Shown piece after piece: positions 1 to 6,909 of a stretch of 17,979 bases of DNA. The notes below the pieces were generated by a model. That model was not told the origin of the DNA. It worked only from the letters and a program-made list of their open reading frames with translations, and did no database searches. The stretch comes from Bacillota bacterium (lineage in GTDB: Bacteria > Bacillota > Clostridia > Lachnospirales > Lachnospiraceae). Numbering within the stretch: position 1 is the first letter of the stretch; each line of letters opens with the position of its first letter. The stretch is taken from contig JAEWPN010000150.1 of assembly GCA_023399455.1 (NCBI GenBank), positions 1 through 17,979 of the forward strand, given 5' to 3'. The position numbers and the translations under genes are program-made.

Positions 1-446
1 GCTTTTGCTTCCACATCGTCCGCAGGGTTCATAACTATCATGCCCGGAATCGTTCTCATCAGCGCGATATCCTCGTTGCACTGGTGGGAAGCTCCATCCT
101 CCCCTACGGTAACGCCCGCGTGAGTCGCTCCTATTTTTACGTTCAAATGAGGGTAACCCAGAGAGTTGCGCACCTGCTCAAAAGCACGTCCTGCTGCAAA
201 CATTGCGAAAGTGCTGACAAAAGGGATTTTCCCTACTGTGGAAAGTCCTGCTCCGATGCCTACCATGTTACATTCTGCGATTCCGCAGTCTATATGTCTT
301 TCGGGGAAAGCCTTCTGAAAAACACTGGTCTTTGTAGCCGCCGCCAAATCAGCGTCCAGAACTACCAGATTAGGAAATTCTGCGCCAAGCTCCGCAAGCG
401 CGTTGCCGTAGCTTTCTCTCGTTGCAATCTTCTTTACTTCTGACAT
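1..446 (-). CDS. Transketolase, C-terminal subunit (partial, 3' end outside window)
   Basis: This is the pyrimidine-binding half of a split transketolase. With the N-terminal subunit it transfers two-carbon units between ketose and aldose phosphates in the non-oxidative pentose phosphate pathway, in the cytoplasm. Translation from the ATG at 446 gives [20 protein letters not shown], and 148 codons are visible before the edge. The family's conserved GIAECNM segment carries the glutamate (about residue 58) expected to activate thiamine diphosphate. The [17 protein letters not shown] segment that follows is typical of transketolase and DXS C-terminal halves. The start overlaps the end of the N-terminal subunit by 13 bp, so the two are probably translationally coupled. 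The remainder, including the C-terminal domain, lies beyond position 1. DXS is excluded by the separate N-terminal subunit next door and by the lack of DXS-specific extensions. Confidence 0.93.
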   Translation of the reverse strand, partial: MSEVKKIATRESYGNALAELGAEFPNLVVLDADLAAATKTSVFQKAFPERHIDCGIAECNMVGIGAGLSTVGKIPFVSTFAMFAAGRAFEQVRNSLGYPHLNVKIGATHAGVTVGEDGASHQCNEDIALMRTIPGMIVMNPADDVEAK

Positions 447-1270
447 AATTCTTCACCAATCCTTTCCAAGTCTGCCATCGCTACCGCGAACTGCTCGTCG
501 TTAGGCGCTGTGCCATGCCATGCCGCCTTGTTTTCCATAAAGGAAACGCCTTTGCCCTTTACGCTGTGTACAACGATTGCCGTAGGCATACCTTTCGTTT
601 CGCGAGCCTCTTTGAACGCTCTTCTGAGATCGTCGAAATCATGCGCATCTGCATTGATTACGTGGAAATTAAATGCCTCGAATTTTTTATCTATCGGATA
701 GGGAGAACATACGTCGTCTACCTTACCATCAATCTGTAAGCCGTTGTTATCTATAATCGCTACCAGGTTATCCAGCTTTCTGTGCCCGGCGAGCATAGCC
801 GCTTCCCATACCTGTCCTTCCTGAAGCTCTCCGTCTCCCAGAAGTGTATATACGCGGAAATCTTTACCGTCCAATTTAGCTCCCAGTGCCATTCCTACCG
901 CTGCCGATATTCCTTGTCCCAGGGAACCGCTGGACATGTCCACTCCCGGAATATGCTTCATATCCGGATGTCCCTGCAGATACGAACCCAGTTTGCGCAG
1001 TGTCTTTAAATCCTCCACAGGAAAATAACCCTTGTGGGCTAATGTGGAATACAAACCCGGTGCCGTATGTCCCTTGGACAATACGAATCTGTCTCTGTTT
1101 TCCATCTTCGGATTCTGCGCATCTACGTTCATTTCTTCATAGTACAGATATGTGAATACATCTGCCGCTGATAACGAGCCGCCCGGATGTCCGGCTTTTG
1201 CACTGTGAACCGCTGTAACGATTCCTTTTCGCACTTCATTGGCTTTTTTTTGTAATTCTAAATTTTCCAT
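434..1270 (-). CDS. Transketolase, N-terminal subunit
   Basis: This 278-residue protein is the thiamine-diphosphate/phosphate-binding half of a two-subunit transketolase, the arrangement common in Firmicutes and archaea. The thiamine-diphosphate motif begins with GDGELQEG at about residue 145 and closes with DNNG at about 174-177. Conserved histidines of the family are present in AGHPGGS (28), SKGHTAPG (68), GHPD (101) and WHGTAPN (252). The length is normal for the split form. The ATG at 1270 follows GGAGG with a 6-nt spacer. It lies 227 nt downstream of the yjfF-like permease and beyond a strong terminator hairpin, so it probably has its own promoter, although read-through from the transporter operon is possible. 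Its position after two sugar transporters fits pentose or furanose catabolism. Confidence 0.95.
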   Translation of the reverse strand: MENLELQKKANEVRKGIVTAVHSAKAGHPGGSLSAADVFTYLYYEEMNVDAQNPKMENRDRFVLSKGHTAPGLYSTLAHKGYFPVEDLKTLRKLGSYLQGHPDMKHIPGVDMSSGSLGQGISAAVGMALGAKLDGKDFRVYTLLGDGELQEGQVWEAAMLAGHRKLDNLVAIIDNNGLQIDGKVDDVCSPYPIDKKFEAFNFHVINADAHDFDDLRRAFKEARETKGMPTAIVVHSVKGKGVSFMENKAAWHGTAPNDEQFAVAMADLERIGEELCQK

Positions 1271-1295
1271 CTTTTTCCTCCAAAAATAAACCGCA

Positions 1296-1380
1296 TTTAC
1301 TAAAACACTTTACTAAACTACTCTACCACATATTAAATTTCCCGTCTATATAGTAACATGAAATAAATCTGCTAATTTGC
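1296..1380 (-). promoter_or_regulatory. Candidate promoter and leader of the transketolase pair
   Basis: Reading the minus strand, TTAGCA (4/6 to the -35 consensus) lies 17 nt upstream of TATATA, about 85 nt before the ATG at 1270. The match is only moderate. The leader holds two copies of TTTACTAAA (plus-strand 1296-1304 and 1309-1317, period 13). A short inverted repeat, TCTGC/GCAGA, sits near 1368-1383. A separate promoter is expected because a terminator precedes this gene pair, but the exact elements are uncertain. Confidence 0.3.
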
Positions 1381-1439
1381 AGACTTCTTTCAGCAGTTTT
1401 ACCTTAAATGGCAGTAAAAATTCTAAAAACCCGCGAAAA

Positions 1440-1473
1440 CACAAAATAACAAGGGGAACCCAAAGGGTTCCCC
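1440..1473 (-). terminator. Rho-independent terminator after the Ytf-type transporter operon
   Basis: On the minus strand, a perfect 9-bp stem GGGGAACCC/GGGTTCCCC (plus-strand arms 1453-1461 and 1465-1473) encloses a TTT loop. It is followed by the U-rich tract TTGTTATTTTG. It lies about 25 nt after the yjfF-like stop codon at 1498. The U tract is interrupted, so termination may be partial. Confidence 0.8.
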
Positions 1474-1497
1474 CGCAGCAGATCCGGCATGCCGTAC

Positions 1498-2511
1498 CTA
1501 CTTGCGTTTCTCCTTCGCCTTGGCAAATAGGCTCTGGAGTATGATGAAAAAGGCTAGCAATGCTGCTATCGTGATTTTGGTCCACCAAGAGGACAAGGTC
1601 CCTTGGAAGGTAATGAACGTCTCTATCGTTCCTTTGATCAATACGCCGAACAAGCTGCCGATGACGTTACCTACGCCGCCGGTAAGAAGAGTACCTCCTA
1701 TTACTGCACCTGCAATCGCTTCCATTTCAAAGCCTTTAGCCTGCTCTACGAAACCGGAACAGGTATTCAGGCCGAATAGGAATCCGCCGAAGGCCGCCAA
1801 AAATCCGTCTATAATATACACCTTCAGTTTCGTTCTTCTTACATTAAGTCCCATTAAGAGGGCAGATTGCTCGTTACCGCCTACTGCGTAGACAGACCGT
1901 CCGAACTTCGTATATTTCAGCATGATGAATACGATGACCAACACTAACAGCGCCAGAACAACGCTCGGATAAATATACGGATTTATGATAACGCCCTTTT
2001 TATTCACATAACCGCCGAAGGGGAAATACAATTTCTCCTGCGCCCAGCTTAGAAACAGTTCGTTTTTGATGCTTATCATCTCCGTGCTTATGATAGCCGT
2101 CATACCTCTCGCAAAAAACATTCCCGCCAAGGTAACGATGAACGGCTGAATCTTCAGATATGCAATGAGGAATCCCTGAACCAGCCCGAAAACTATTCCC
2201 ACCAAAAGTACGATGATAACAGCAGGCACCGCTCCAATACCCTTTTTCTCCATCATCCACGCCAGAAGCATACAAGTCATGGCCACTACGGAGCCTACCG
2301 AAATATCGATTCCTCCTGTAATGAGCACCATCGTCATGGATACCGCAATGACGATCAGACCCGCATTGGAAATAAACAAGTTCAAAAATACCTGAAGTCT
2401 TCCGAAATTATTATCTTTAAATACGATCAATCCGATGGCATACATGATAAAAAACAGCAAAATCGTAATGAGAAGCAGGAATTGATTGCCTTCCAGTTTG
2501 AATTTCTTCAT
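1498..2511 (-). CDS. yjfF: Sugar ABC transporter permease, YjfF-type
   Basis: This 337-residue membrane protein belongs to the BPD_transp_2 (RbsC/AraH-like) permease family and pairs with the upstream YtfT-type permease to form the transmembrane channel of a CUT2 sugar importer. Hydrophobic segments run throughout. The family signatures GGIDISVGSVVAM (first third) and AIAGAVIGGTLLTGGVGNVIGS (last third) are visible. It ends in a basic tail, KAKEKRK, as expected for a cytoplasmic C-terminus. The start codon shares one base with the stop of the upstream permease (TAATG), a sign of translational coupling, and AAGGTGG lies just upstream. The YjfF assignment rests on gene order (binding protein, ATPase, two different permeases), which matches the E. 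coli galactofuranose system ytfQRT-yjfF. The bifidobacterial fructose system FruEKFG has the same layout, so the substrate is open. Confidence 0.9.
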   Translation of the reverse strand: MKKFKLEGNQFLLLITILLFFIMYAIGLIVFKDNNFGRLQVFLNLFISNAGLIVIAVSMTMVLITGGIDISVGSVVAMTCMLLAWMMEKKGIGAVPAVIIVLLVGIVFGLVQGFLIAYLKIQPFIVTLAGMFFARGMTAIISTEMISIKNELFLSWAQEKLYFPFGGYVNKKGVIINPYIYPSVVLALLVLVIVFIMLKYTKFGRSVYAVGGNEQSALLMGLNVRRTKLKVYIIDGFLAAFGGFLFGLNTCSGFVEQAKGFEMEAIAGAVIGGTLLTGGVGNVIGSLFGVLIKGTIETFITFQGTLSSWWTKITIAALLAFFIILQSLFAKAKEKRK

Positions 2512-3572
2512 TATGCCACCTTCTTTCTGGCGCCGCCGCCGATTTTCTTCTTAGCATTCTTCCAAATCTTCGACAGCTCAGGAGACTGCAAGGATACAAT
2601 AATCACAACTACGATAGCTTTATATACCGGAATCTGGTCTGCCGATACGCCCATGGCGTATAAGGTAGTGGTGAGCGCTTGAATCGTGTAAGCTCCGATC
2701 ACGCTTCCAGCCAAGGAAAATTTACCGCCGCCCAGGCTGTTTCCTCCCAGTGCCACTGCCAGAATCGCATCCAGCTCCATATTCAGACCCGCATTATTGG
2801 CATCGATAGAATATACTCTGGAAGTGATGATAAGTCCCGCGATACCGGCACATAAACCGCAGTAAGCATAAGTTAAGAACTGTATCATCGTGGAATTCAG
2901 TCCCACTAATCTTGCTGCCTTCGCGTTAATACCTACTGTCTCGATATAAAGGCCCAGCGCCGTTTTCTTCAACAGGAGCATTGTCAGCATTACTACCAAA
3001 ATCGCTGCGAATACCGGTGTGGGAAGGGGAACTCCGCCGATGAAGGCTCCCAGCTTCTTAAAATGATCCACGCGCACATAGATCATCTGTCCGTCCGTGA
3101 TAAGCTGTGCAATACCGCGGCCGGCCGTAAATAAGATCAAAGTGGCAACCATAGGCTGAATCTTCATCTTCGCCACCAGAAACCCGTTCCATGCCCCGCA
3201 TACGATACCTACCGCCATCGCTGCCAGCACTCCCAGTATATAGGGAGCATGGTATTCGTTTACCGTCTGCTGACCGCCTGAAAGCACGAAGCAGCAGAGG
3301 GCACCTGCCAGAGCGCTGACCGCTCCTACGGAAATATCCGTCCCTCCGGAAGCCGCAACCACCAACGTCATACCTACCGCGAGGATTACCAGCTCGCTGG
3401 CGCGGTTTATAACATCGATAATATATCCATAAAATACTCCGTTATTAATTGTTATCGCAAAAAAGGTGGGCGTCTTGATGACGTTGATAAGAAGCACCAG
3501 CGCCAAGCATAGAAACGGCAGAAAAAGCTTATATCCTGTCAGCCTCTTAAATGTTTTTTTTGCATTATTCAT
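2511..3572 (-). CDS. ytfT: Sugar ABC transporter permease, YtfT-type
   Basis: This is the first of two BPD_transp_2 permeases of the CUT2 importer. It shows the family motifs GGTDISVGAVSALAGALC and ILAVALGGNSLGGGKFSLAG, and multiple membrane spans. I place the start at the ATG at 3572 (MNNAKKTFKR, 353 residues). A longer reading begins at a GTG at 3581, but that codon is part of the Shine-Dalgarno itself: AGGAGG ends at 3581, giving an 8-nt spacer to the ATG. The gene overlaps the end of the ATPase gene by 8 bp, and the ribosome binding site encodes the ATPase's C-terminal Gly-Gly-Gly-Ser-Asp-Glu. Its own stop overlaps the yjfF start. Having two non-identical permeases beside one double ATPase is characteristic of the YtfQRT-YjfF/FruEKFG group rather than RbsABC or XylFGH. 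Confidence 0.92.
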   Translation of the reverse strand: MNNAKKTFKRLTGYKLFLPFLCLALVLLINVIKTPTFFAITINNGVFYGYIIDVINRASELVILAVGMTLVVAASGGTDISVGAVSALAGALCCFVLSGGQQTVNEYHAPYILGVLAAMAVGIVCGAWNGFLVAKMKIQPMVATLILFTAGRGIAQLITDGQMIYVRVDHFKKLGAFIGGVPLPTPVFAAILVVMLTMLLLKKTALGLYIETVGINAKAARLVGLNSTMIQFLTYAYCGLCAGIAGLIITSRVYSIDANNAGLNMELDAILAVALGGNSLGGGKFSLAGSVIGAYTIQALTTTLYAMGVSADQIPVYKAIVVVIIVSLQSPELSKIWKNAKKKIGGGARKKVA

Positions 3573-5103
3573 CACTTCCACCTCCTGCTATTGCTTTCAT
3601 GACACCCTCCTGAGAAAGCTCACTGTCTCCCAGTTCTCCTACCTTCCAGCCATCTCTTAGAACCGCCATTCTTGAACAAGTGCGAAGCATCTCTTCGATT
3701 TCGGAGGAAATGAACATAACCGCCATGCCTTCTCCCGCGAGCTTCAATACAAGCTTCTGGATCTCCGTCTTTGTACCGATATCGATACCTCTGGTGGGTT
3801 CATCCAGAATGATGAAGTCGGGGTTGGTAAGGAGCCATCTTCCCAAGATCACTTTCTGCTGATTCCCCCCCGACAACTGTTTGATCGGGACCTCTCTATT
3901 CGCCGTCTTAATCTTTAAAAGATCTATGTACTTATCGGTAAATTCCTCCTGCTCCTTCTTGCTAAGCTGTTTAAATATACCCTTTTTCGCCTGCAGAGCT
4001 ATAATGATGTTCTCCCTTACGGAAAGGTCCGAAATAATTCCCTCTTCCTTTCTGTTCTCCGGCAAATAAGCCATTCCCGCCTGCATCGCGTCGATGGGCG
4101 CACCGACCAAAAGCTTTTGTCCTTTTACAAAAAGATCCCCGCCGTCAGCCTTATCCGCACCATAGATTGCCCGCGCCAGCTCGCTGCGTCCCGAACCCAA
4201 AAGGCCCGTAAGCCCGATCACTTCACCCTTATGGATTTGAATATCAAAGGGCTTGATCGTTCCCGTATGATACAGCTTCTTCGCATCGATTACCACTTCT
4301 TCGCCGACCTTGCCCGCTCCCTCTCCACTCTTCTTGATGGCGGCAAGATCGTCAAAATCCTTACCTATCATTTCAGCAACGAGACGTACCCTGGGCAGCT
4401 TCTCCACTTCGAATTCACCCACCAAAGCACCGTTTCTAAGTACCGTTATGCGGTCGCACACCTCATATACCTGCTCTAAAAAGTGGGTAACGAATATAAT
4501 TCCTACTCCTTGTGCCTTTAACTTTCTCATTAAGGCAAAAAGCTTCTCCACCTCTCCGTCGTCCAGAGAGGATGTAGGTTCATCCAGAATGAGAACCTTT
4601 GCCGACATATCCACCGCTCTTGCGATAGCTATCATCTGCTGCAAAGCTATAGAGTAATTGTCCAGCGTCTTTGTTACATCTATATTTATATCCAGACTGC
4701 CTAAAACTTCTTTAGACTTTTTGTTCATGGTTTTCCAGTCAATTGCCCCGAATTTCTTCGGTTCCCTGCCTATAAACAGATTTTCCGCCACAGTAAGGTT
4801 CGGGCAAAGATTGACCTCCTGATATACGGTACTGATGCCGTTTGCCTGCGCCTCCTGAGGCGATTTGTTGATAATCGGATGGGGGCTTTCGTCTATTATT
4901 ATTTCTCCCGTTTCGAACTCCTCTACTCCGGTGAGCACCTTGATTAATGTTGATTTTCCCGCGCCGTTTTCTCCCATAAGAGCATGTATTTCTCCTGCCC
5001 TTAAGGTAAAGTCCACGTCTTCCAAGGCTACAACTCCGGGGAAATTTTTATTAATATGGCGCATCGTCAATACGATTTTATTTTCCTTACGGCTGTTTTC
5101 CAT
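3565..5103 (-). CDS. ytfR: Sugar ABC transporter ATP-binding protein (double NBD), YtfR-type
   Basis: This 512-residue cytoplasmic protein contains two fused ABC ATPase domains and powers the YtfT/YjfF permease pair. NBD1 has Walker [10 protein letters not shown] (residues 44-52), a divergent signature (YSIALQQM) and Walker B LILDEPTSSLD. NBD2 has the degenerate P-loop GLLGSGRSELA, a classical LSGGNQQK signature and [10 protein letters not shown]. This asymmetry is normal in CUT2 ATPases (RbsA, MglA, XylG), where the second site is weak. The ATG at 5103 is preceded by AAGGAAGGA with a rather long spacer of about 12 nt. Upstream lies a roughly 500-nt gap from ytfQ that contains a terminator-like hairpin and a long inverted-repeat element. 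Expression relative to the binding protein is therefore probably reduced, or driven from another promoter. Confidence 0.94.
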   Translation of the reverse strand: MENSRKENKIVLTMRHINKNFPGVVALEDVDFTLRAGEIHALMGENGAGKSTLIKVLTGVEEFETGEIIIDESPHPIINKSPQEAQANGISTVYQEVNLCPNLTVAENLFIGREPKKFGAIDWKTMNKKSKEVLGSLDINIDVTKTLDNYSIALQQMIAIARAVDMSAKVLILDEPTSSLDDGEVEKLFALMRKLKAQGVGIIFVTHFLEQVYEVCDRITVLRNGALVGEFEVEKLPRVRLVAEMIGKDFDDLAAIKKSGEGAGKVGEEVVIDAKKLYHTGTIKPFDIQIHKGEVIGLTGLLGSGRSELARAIYGADKADGGDLFVKGQKLLVGAPIDAMQAGMAYLPENRKEEGIISDLSVRENIIIALQAKKGIFKQLSKKEQEEFTDKYIDLLKIKTANREVPIKQLSGGNQQKVILGRWLLTNPDFIILDEPTRGIDIGTKTEIQKLVLKLAGEGMAVMFISSEIEEMLRTCSRMAVLRDGWKVGELGDSELSQEGVMKAIAGGGSDE

Positions 5104-5126
5104 TTGGGCTTCATTCCTTCCTTAAA

Positions 5127-5172
5127 AATCTGCCATAACTGTTCAGTATCTTCACAGTTACAATCTGCCATA
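5127..5172 (-). repeat. 11-bp direct repeat flanking a small hairpin in the ytfR leader
   Basis: The plus-strand sequence AATCTGCCATA occurs at 5127-5137 and 5162-5172. Between the copies is the inverted repeat TAACTGT/ACAGTTA (5136-5142 and 5154-5160) with an 11-nt loop. The unit ends about 24 nt before the ytfR start. It may be an operator, a leader RNA structure or a small duplication; nothing in the sequence decides between these. Confidence 0.45.
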
Positions 5173-5229
5173 CTTTTTCATCATCTCACATCATATCTTT
5201 GCCATTTATTTTTAGGAACACTTTCCTAT

Positions 5230-5521
5230 TAGGATTAGGGTGTCAAAAGGTCCTTTTTAAATATATTCGGACCAATATGACCATATCAAAAAGAACGACT
5301 GCGCCTATGAAAATATTTAGAAGTTCTTTCTCTGGATATTTGTGCCATAACAGAAAACAAAACTGTTTGAGCGCAGCGAGTTTTTTGTTTTTTGTTATGT
5401 TTGGTTCAAATGGACTGAGAATTAGAACTTCTTATATATTGGAATTCGGCGCAGGAGTCTTTTTGTTTTGGGCATATTGTCTTGAGACGTTCGCAAAAGG
5501 ACCTTTGACACCCTAATCCTA
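5230..5521. repeat. 292-bp long inverted-repeat element (MITE candidate)
   Basis: The ends are inverted copies of about 27 bp differing by one indel: plus-strand 5230-5257 and 5495-5521, with core GGATTAGGGTGTCAAA. The complementarity continues inward. CAATATG, CAAAAAG, CTGCGCC, AGAAGTTCT and ATAACA...AAACAAAA on the left each find their reverse complement in order on the right. The whole element therefore folds as one imperfect hairpin with arms of about 125 nt, closed by a loop near 5363-5378 (GTTTGAGCGCAGCGA). Both ends carry TA, which matches the TA target duplication of IS630/Tc1-mariner elements. No transposase is encoded, and the open frames inside are not gene-like. It lies between the ytfQ terminator hairpin and the ytfR leader. 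The inverted repeat is directly visible; the MITE classification is inference. Confidence 0.7.
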
Positions 5522-5529
5522 CTTACATG

Positions 5530-5573
5530 AAAAATATGGCGGGGAAGAATCCATTCCAGACTCTCCACCCGCC
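5530..5573 (-). terminator. Terminator-like hairpin (attenuator) after ytfQ
   Basis: On the minus strand GGCGGG pairs with CCCGCC (plus arms 5568-5573 and 5538-5543). After one bulged base, GGAGAGTCT pairs with GGATTCTTC using three G-U pairs, closed by a GGAAT loop. ATATTTTTC follows. The structure lies about 37 nt after the ytfQ stop. Such a hairpin can give partial termination and protect the 3' end of the binding-protein mRNA, allowing the lipoprotein to be made in excess over the membrane components. Confidence 0.75.
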
Positions 5574-5609
5574 GCCCTTGCATTTCTTAGTTAATGTAAA
5601 CCATTAATA

Positions 5610-6695
5610 TTAATATGCGCGTGTCTCTTTGATCGCTGCAACGTCCATGGATGTATCGAAGTAAGCTTCATCTACATATTGAATCTTCTCAACGCTTTCG
5701 CCGGCTTCCAGCTTCTGAATGATTTCAGCTACACGAGGTCCGTGAAGCGGGTTACACTCGAATGCTGCGTTCAAGTCGCCCGCGATCATTGCATCGAAAG
5801 CTGCTGCCACTGCGTCGAAGGAGATGATCGTGATGTCGCCTTCCGGTCCGCATGTCTTACCTGCTGCTTTGATAGCATCGATTGCACCGAATGCCATGTT
5901 GTCGTTCTCACAGACAACTACGTCGATATCAGGATACTGTTTTAAGAAGGACTCCATAACTTCCTGACCTTTGGACTGTGTGAATTCGCCGGTCTGTTTG
6001 TCTAACATAACCCAGTTGTCCTGCATTCCGCTTGCGAAACCGTCTGTACGTCCAACCTGAGCGGAAGCACCGATTGTTCCCTGAAGAGTAACGATGTTGA
6101 TTTCCTCATCTCCTCTTCCCTGTCCTTCTAAGTATGTTTTCAGCCAAGCTGCCGCATCAGCGCCTTCTTTTTCGAAGTTACCGCCTACCCAGCACTCATA
6201 TAAAGAATCGTCCGAAACATCCATCATTCTGTCGGAAAGAATTACCGGAATGCCTGCTTCCTTAGCTTCTTCCAAAACGGTTTCCCATCCGGTCTCAACT
6301 ACGGGAGCTACTACGATATAATCAACTTCCTGCTGAATAAAGGAACGAATTGCTTTAATCTGGTTTTCTTGCTTCTGCTGTGCATCGTCGAAAATCAACT
6401 GATAGCCGTTTTCTTCCGTAAAAGTCGTCTTAAAAGATTCCGTGTTAGCCGTTCTCCAGTCGGATTCAGCACCAACCTGCGCATAGCCCACAACAATCAA
6501 ATCGTCGGAAGCTTCCTCAGCTGCCGGCTCCTCCGCCACTTCCTCAGCAGCTTCTTCAGCGGGAGCAGCTTCCTCTGCCGGTGCCGTTTCTGCTGCAGGT
6601 TCTGCCGCTGCCGGTGCAGAAGTAGCGCTGCCGCATCCCGCCATAGTTGCTACCATTGCTGTCGCAAGAATAACGCTTAAAAATTTCTTTTTCAT
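5610..6695 (-). CDS. ytfQ: Sugar-binding lipoprotein of ABC importer, YtfQ-type
   Basis: This is a 361-residue periplasmic-binding-protein-like (Peripla_BP_4) lipoprotein that captures sugar outside the cell for the YtfR/YtfT/YjfF importer. The N-terminus has a lysine-rich start, a hydrophobic stretch and the lipobox MAGC (Cys21), followed by a flexible Ala/Glu/Pro-rich linker to about residue 65. The mature domain opens with VVGYAQVGAESDWRTANTES. The segments DAQQKQENQIKAIRSFIQQ and VVAPVVETGWETVLEEA closely resemble, as I recall them, the same positions of E. coli YtfQ, the galactofuranose-binding protein. The ATG at 6695 has AAGGAGGG six bases upstream. B. longum FruE is in the same family and binds fructose, so the ligand could be galactofuranose, fructose or another furanose; an arabinose form is plausible given the transketolase downstream. 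Confidence 0.92.
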   Translation of the reverse strand: MKKKFLSVILATAMVATMAGCGSATSAPAAAEPAAETAPAEEAAPAEEAAEEVAEEPAAEEASDDLIVVGYAQVGAESDWRTANTESFKTTFTEENGYQLIFDDAQQKQENQIKAIRSFIQQEVDYIVVAPVVETGWETVLEEAKEAGIPVILSDRMMDVSDDSLYECWVGGNFEKEGADAAAWLKTYLEGQGRGDEEINIVTLQGTIGASAQVGRTDGFASGMQDNWVMLDKQTGEFTQSKGQEVMESFLKQYPDIDVVVCENDNMAFGAIDAIKAAGKTCGPEGDITIISFDAVAAAFDAMIAGDLNAAFECNPLHGPRVAEIIQKLEAGESVEKIQYVDEAYFDTSMDVAAIKETRAY

Positions 6696-6729
6696 TAAAT
6701 ACCCTCCTTATATTGTTTTGGTACATTCA

Positions 6730-6765
6730 TTCTATCAATTTCCGCATGGAATGAAAGGGAATATT
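6730..6765 (-). promoter_or_regulatory. Candidate promoter of ytfQ
   Basis: On the minus strand the sequence AATTGATAGAATGAATG contains TAGAAT (5/6 to the -10 consensus), about 35 nt before the ytfQ ATG. The position 17 nt upstream reads CTTTCA, a poor -35. A weak -35 would fit an activator-dependent promoter driven by the neighbouring AraC-type response regulator, which is inference. Confidence 0.35.
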
Positions 6766-6797
6766 TTATTTGGAAAGTGGTATTTTTTACTAATTTG

Positions 6798-6872
6798 TGA
6801 ACAAAAAATGAACTTTTTTAATTATTTTATGAAAAAAGTTCATTTTTTTACGTTCTTTATTCTTTTTGTTCT
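6798..6872. promoter_or_regulatory. Perfect 17-bp palindrome with GTTC-type repeats upstream of ytfQ
   Basis: AAAAAATGAACTTTTTT (6803-6819) and its exact reverse complement (6832-6848) enclose a 12-nt AT loop. Additional copies of the core are TGAAC at 6798 and GTTCT at 6852 and 6868. The cluster sits between the sensor-kinase stop and the ytfQ promoter region. It could be a binding site for the YesN-type regulator, or a weak bidirectional terminator, since the minus-strand stem ends in a run of T. The stem has only three G-C pairs, which argues against efficient termination. Confidence 0.5.
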
Positions 6873-6909
6873 AAATAAGTAAAATACACTTATAATGAGT
6901 AACGGACAC

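Noticed and set aside
1485..1494. 10-bp palindrome CGGCATGCCG just after the yjfF stop
   Set aside because: It has no loop and no T tract, and it lies beside a much better terminator; likely fortuitous.
2511..3581. Longer form of the YtfT-type permease starting at GTG 3581
   Set aside because: That GTG is part of the AGGAGG ribosome binding site; ATG 3572 has ideal 8-nt spacing.
5199..5516. 105-codon plus-strand frame inside the gap between ytfQ and ytfR
   Set aside because: It coincides with the long inverted repeat, has no credible ribosome binding site, and its frame is a by-product of the palindromic DNA; the translation resembles no known protein.
5230..5521. Riboswitch or CRISPR-like interpretation of the inverted-repeat region
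   Set aside because: There are no spaced direct repeats as in CRISPR, and no recognisable riboswitch core; the fold is one long hairpin, better explained as a mobile repeat or structural element.
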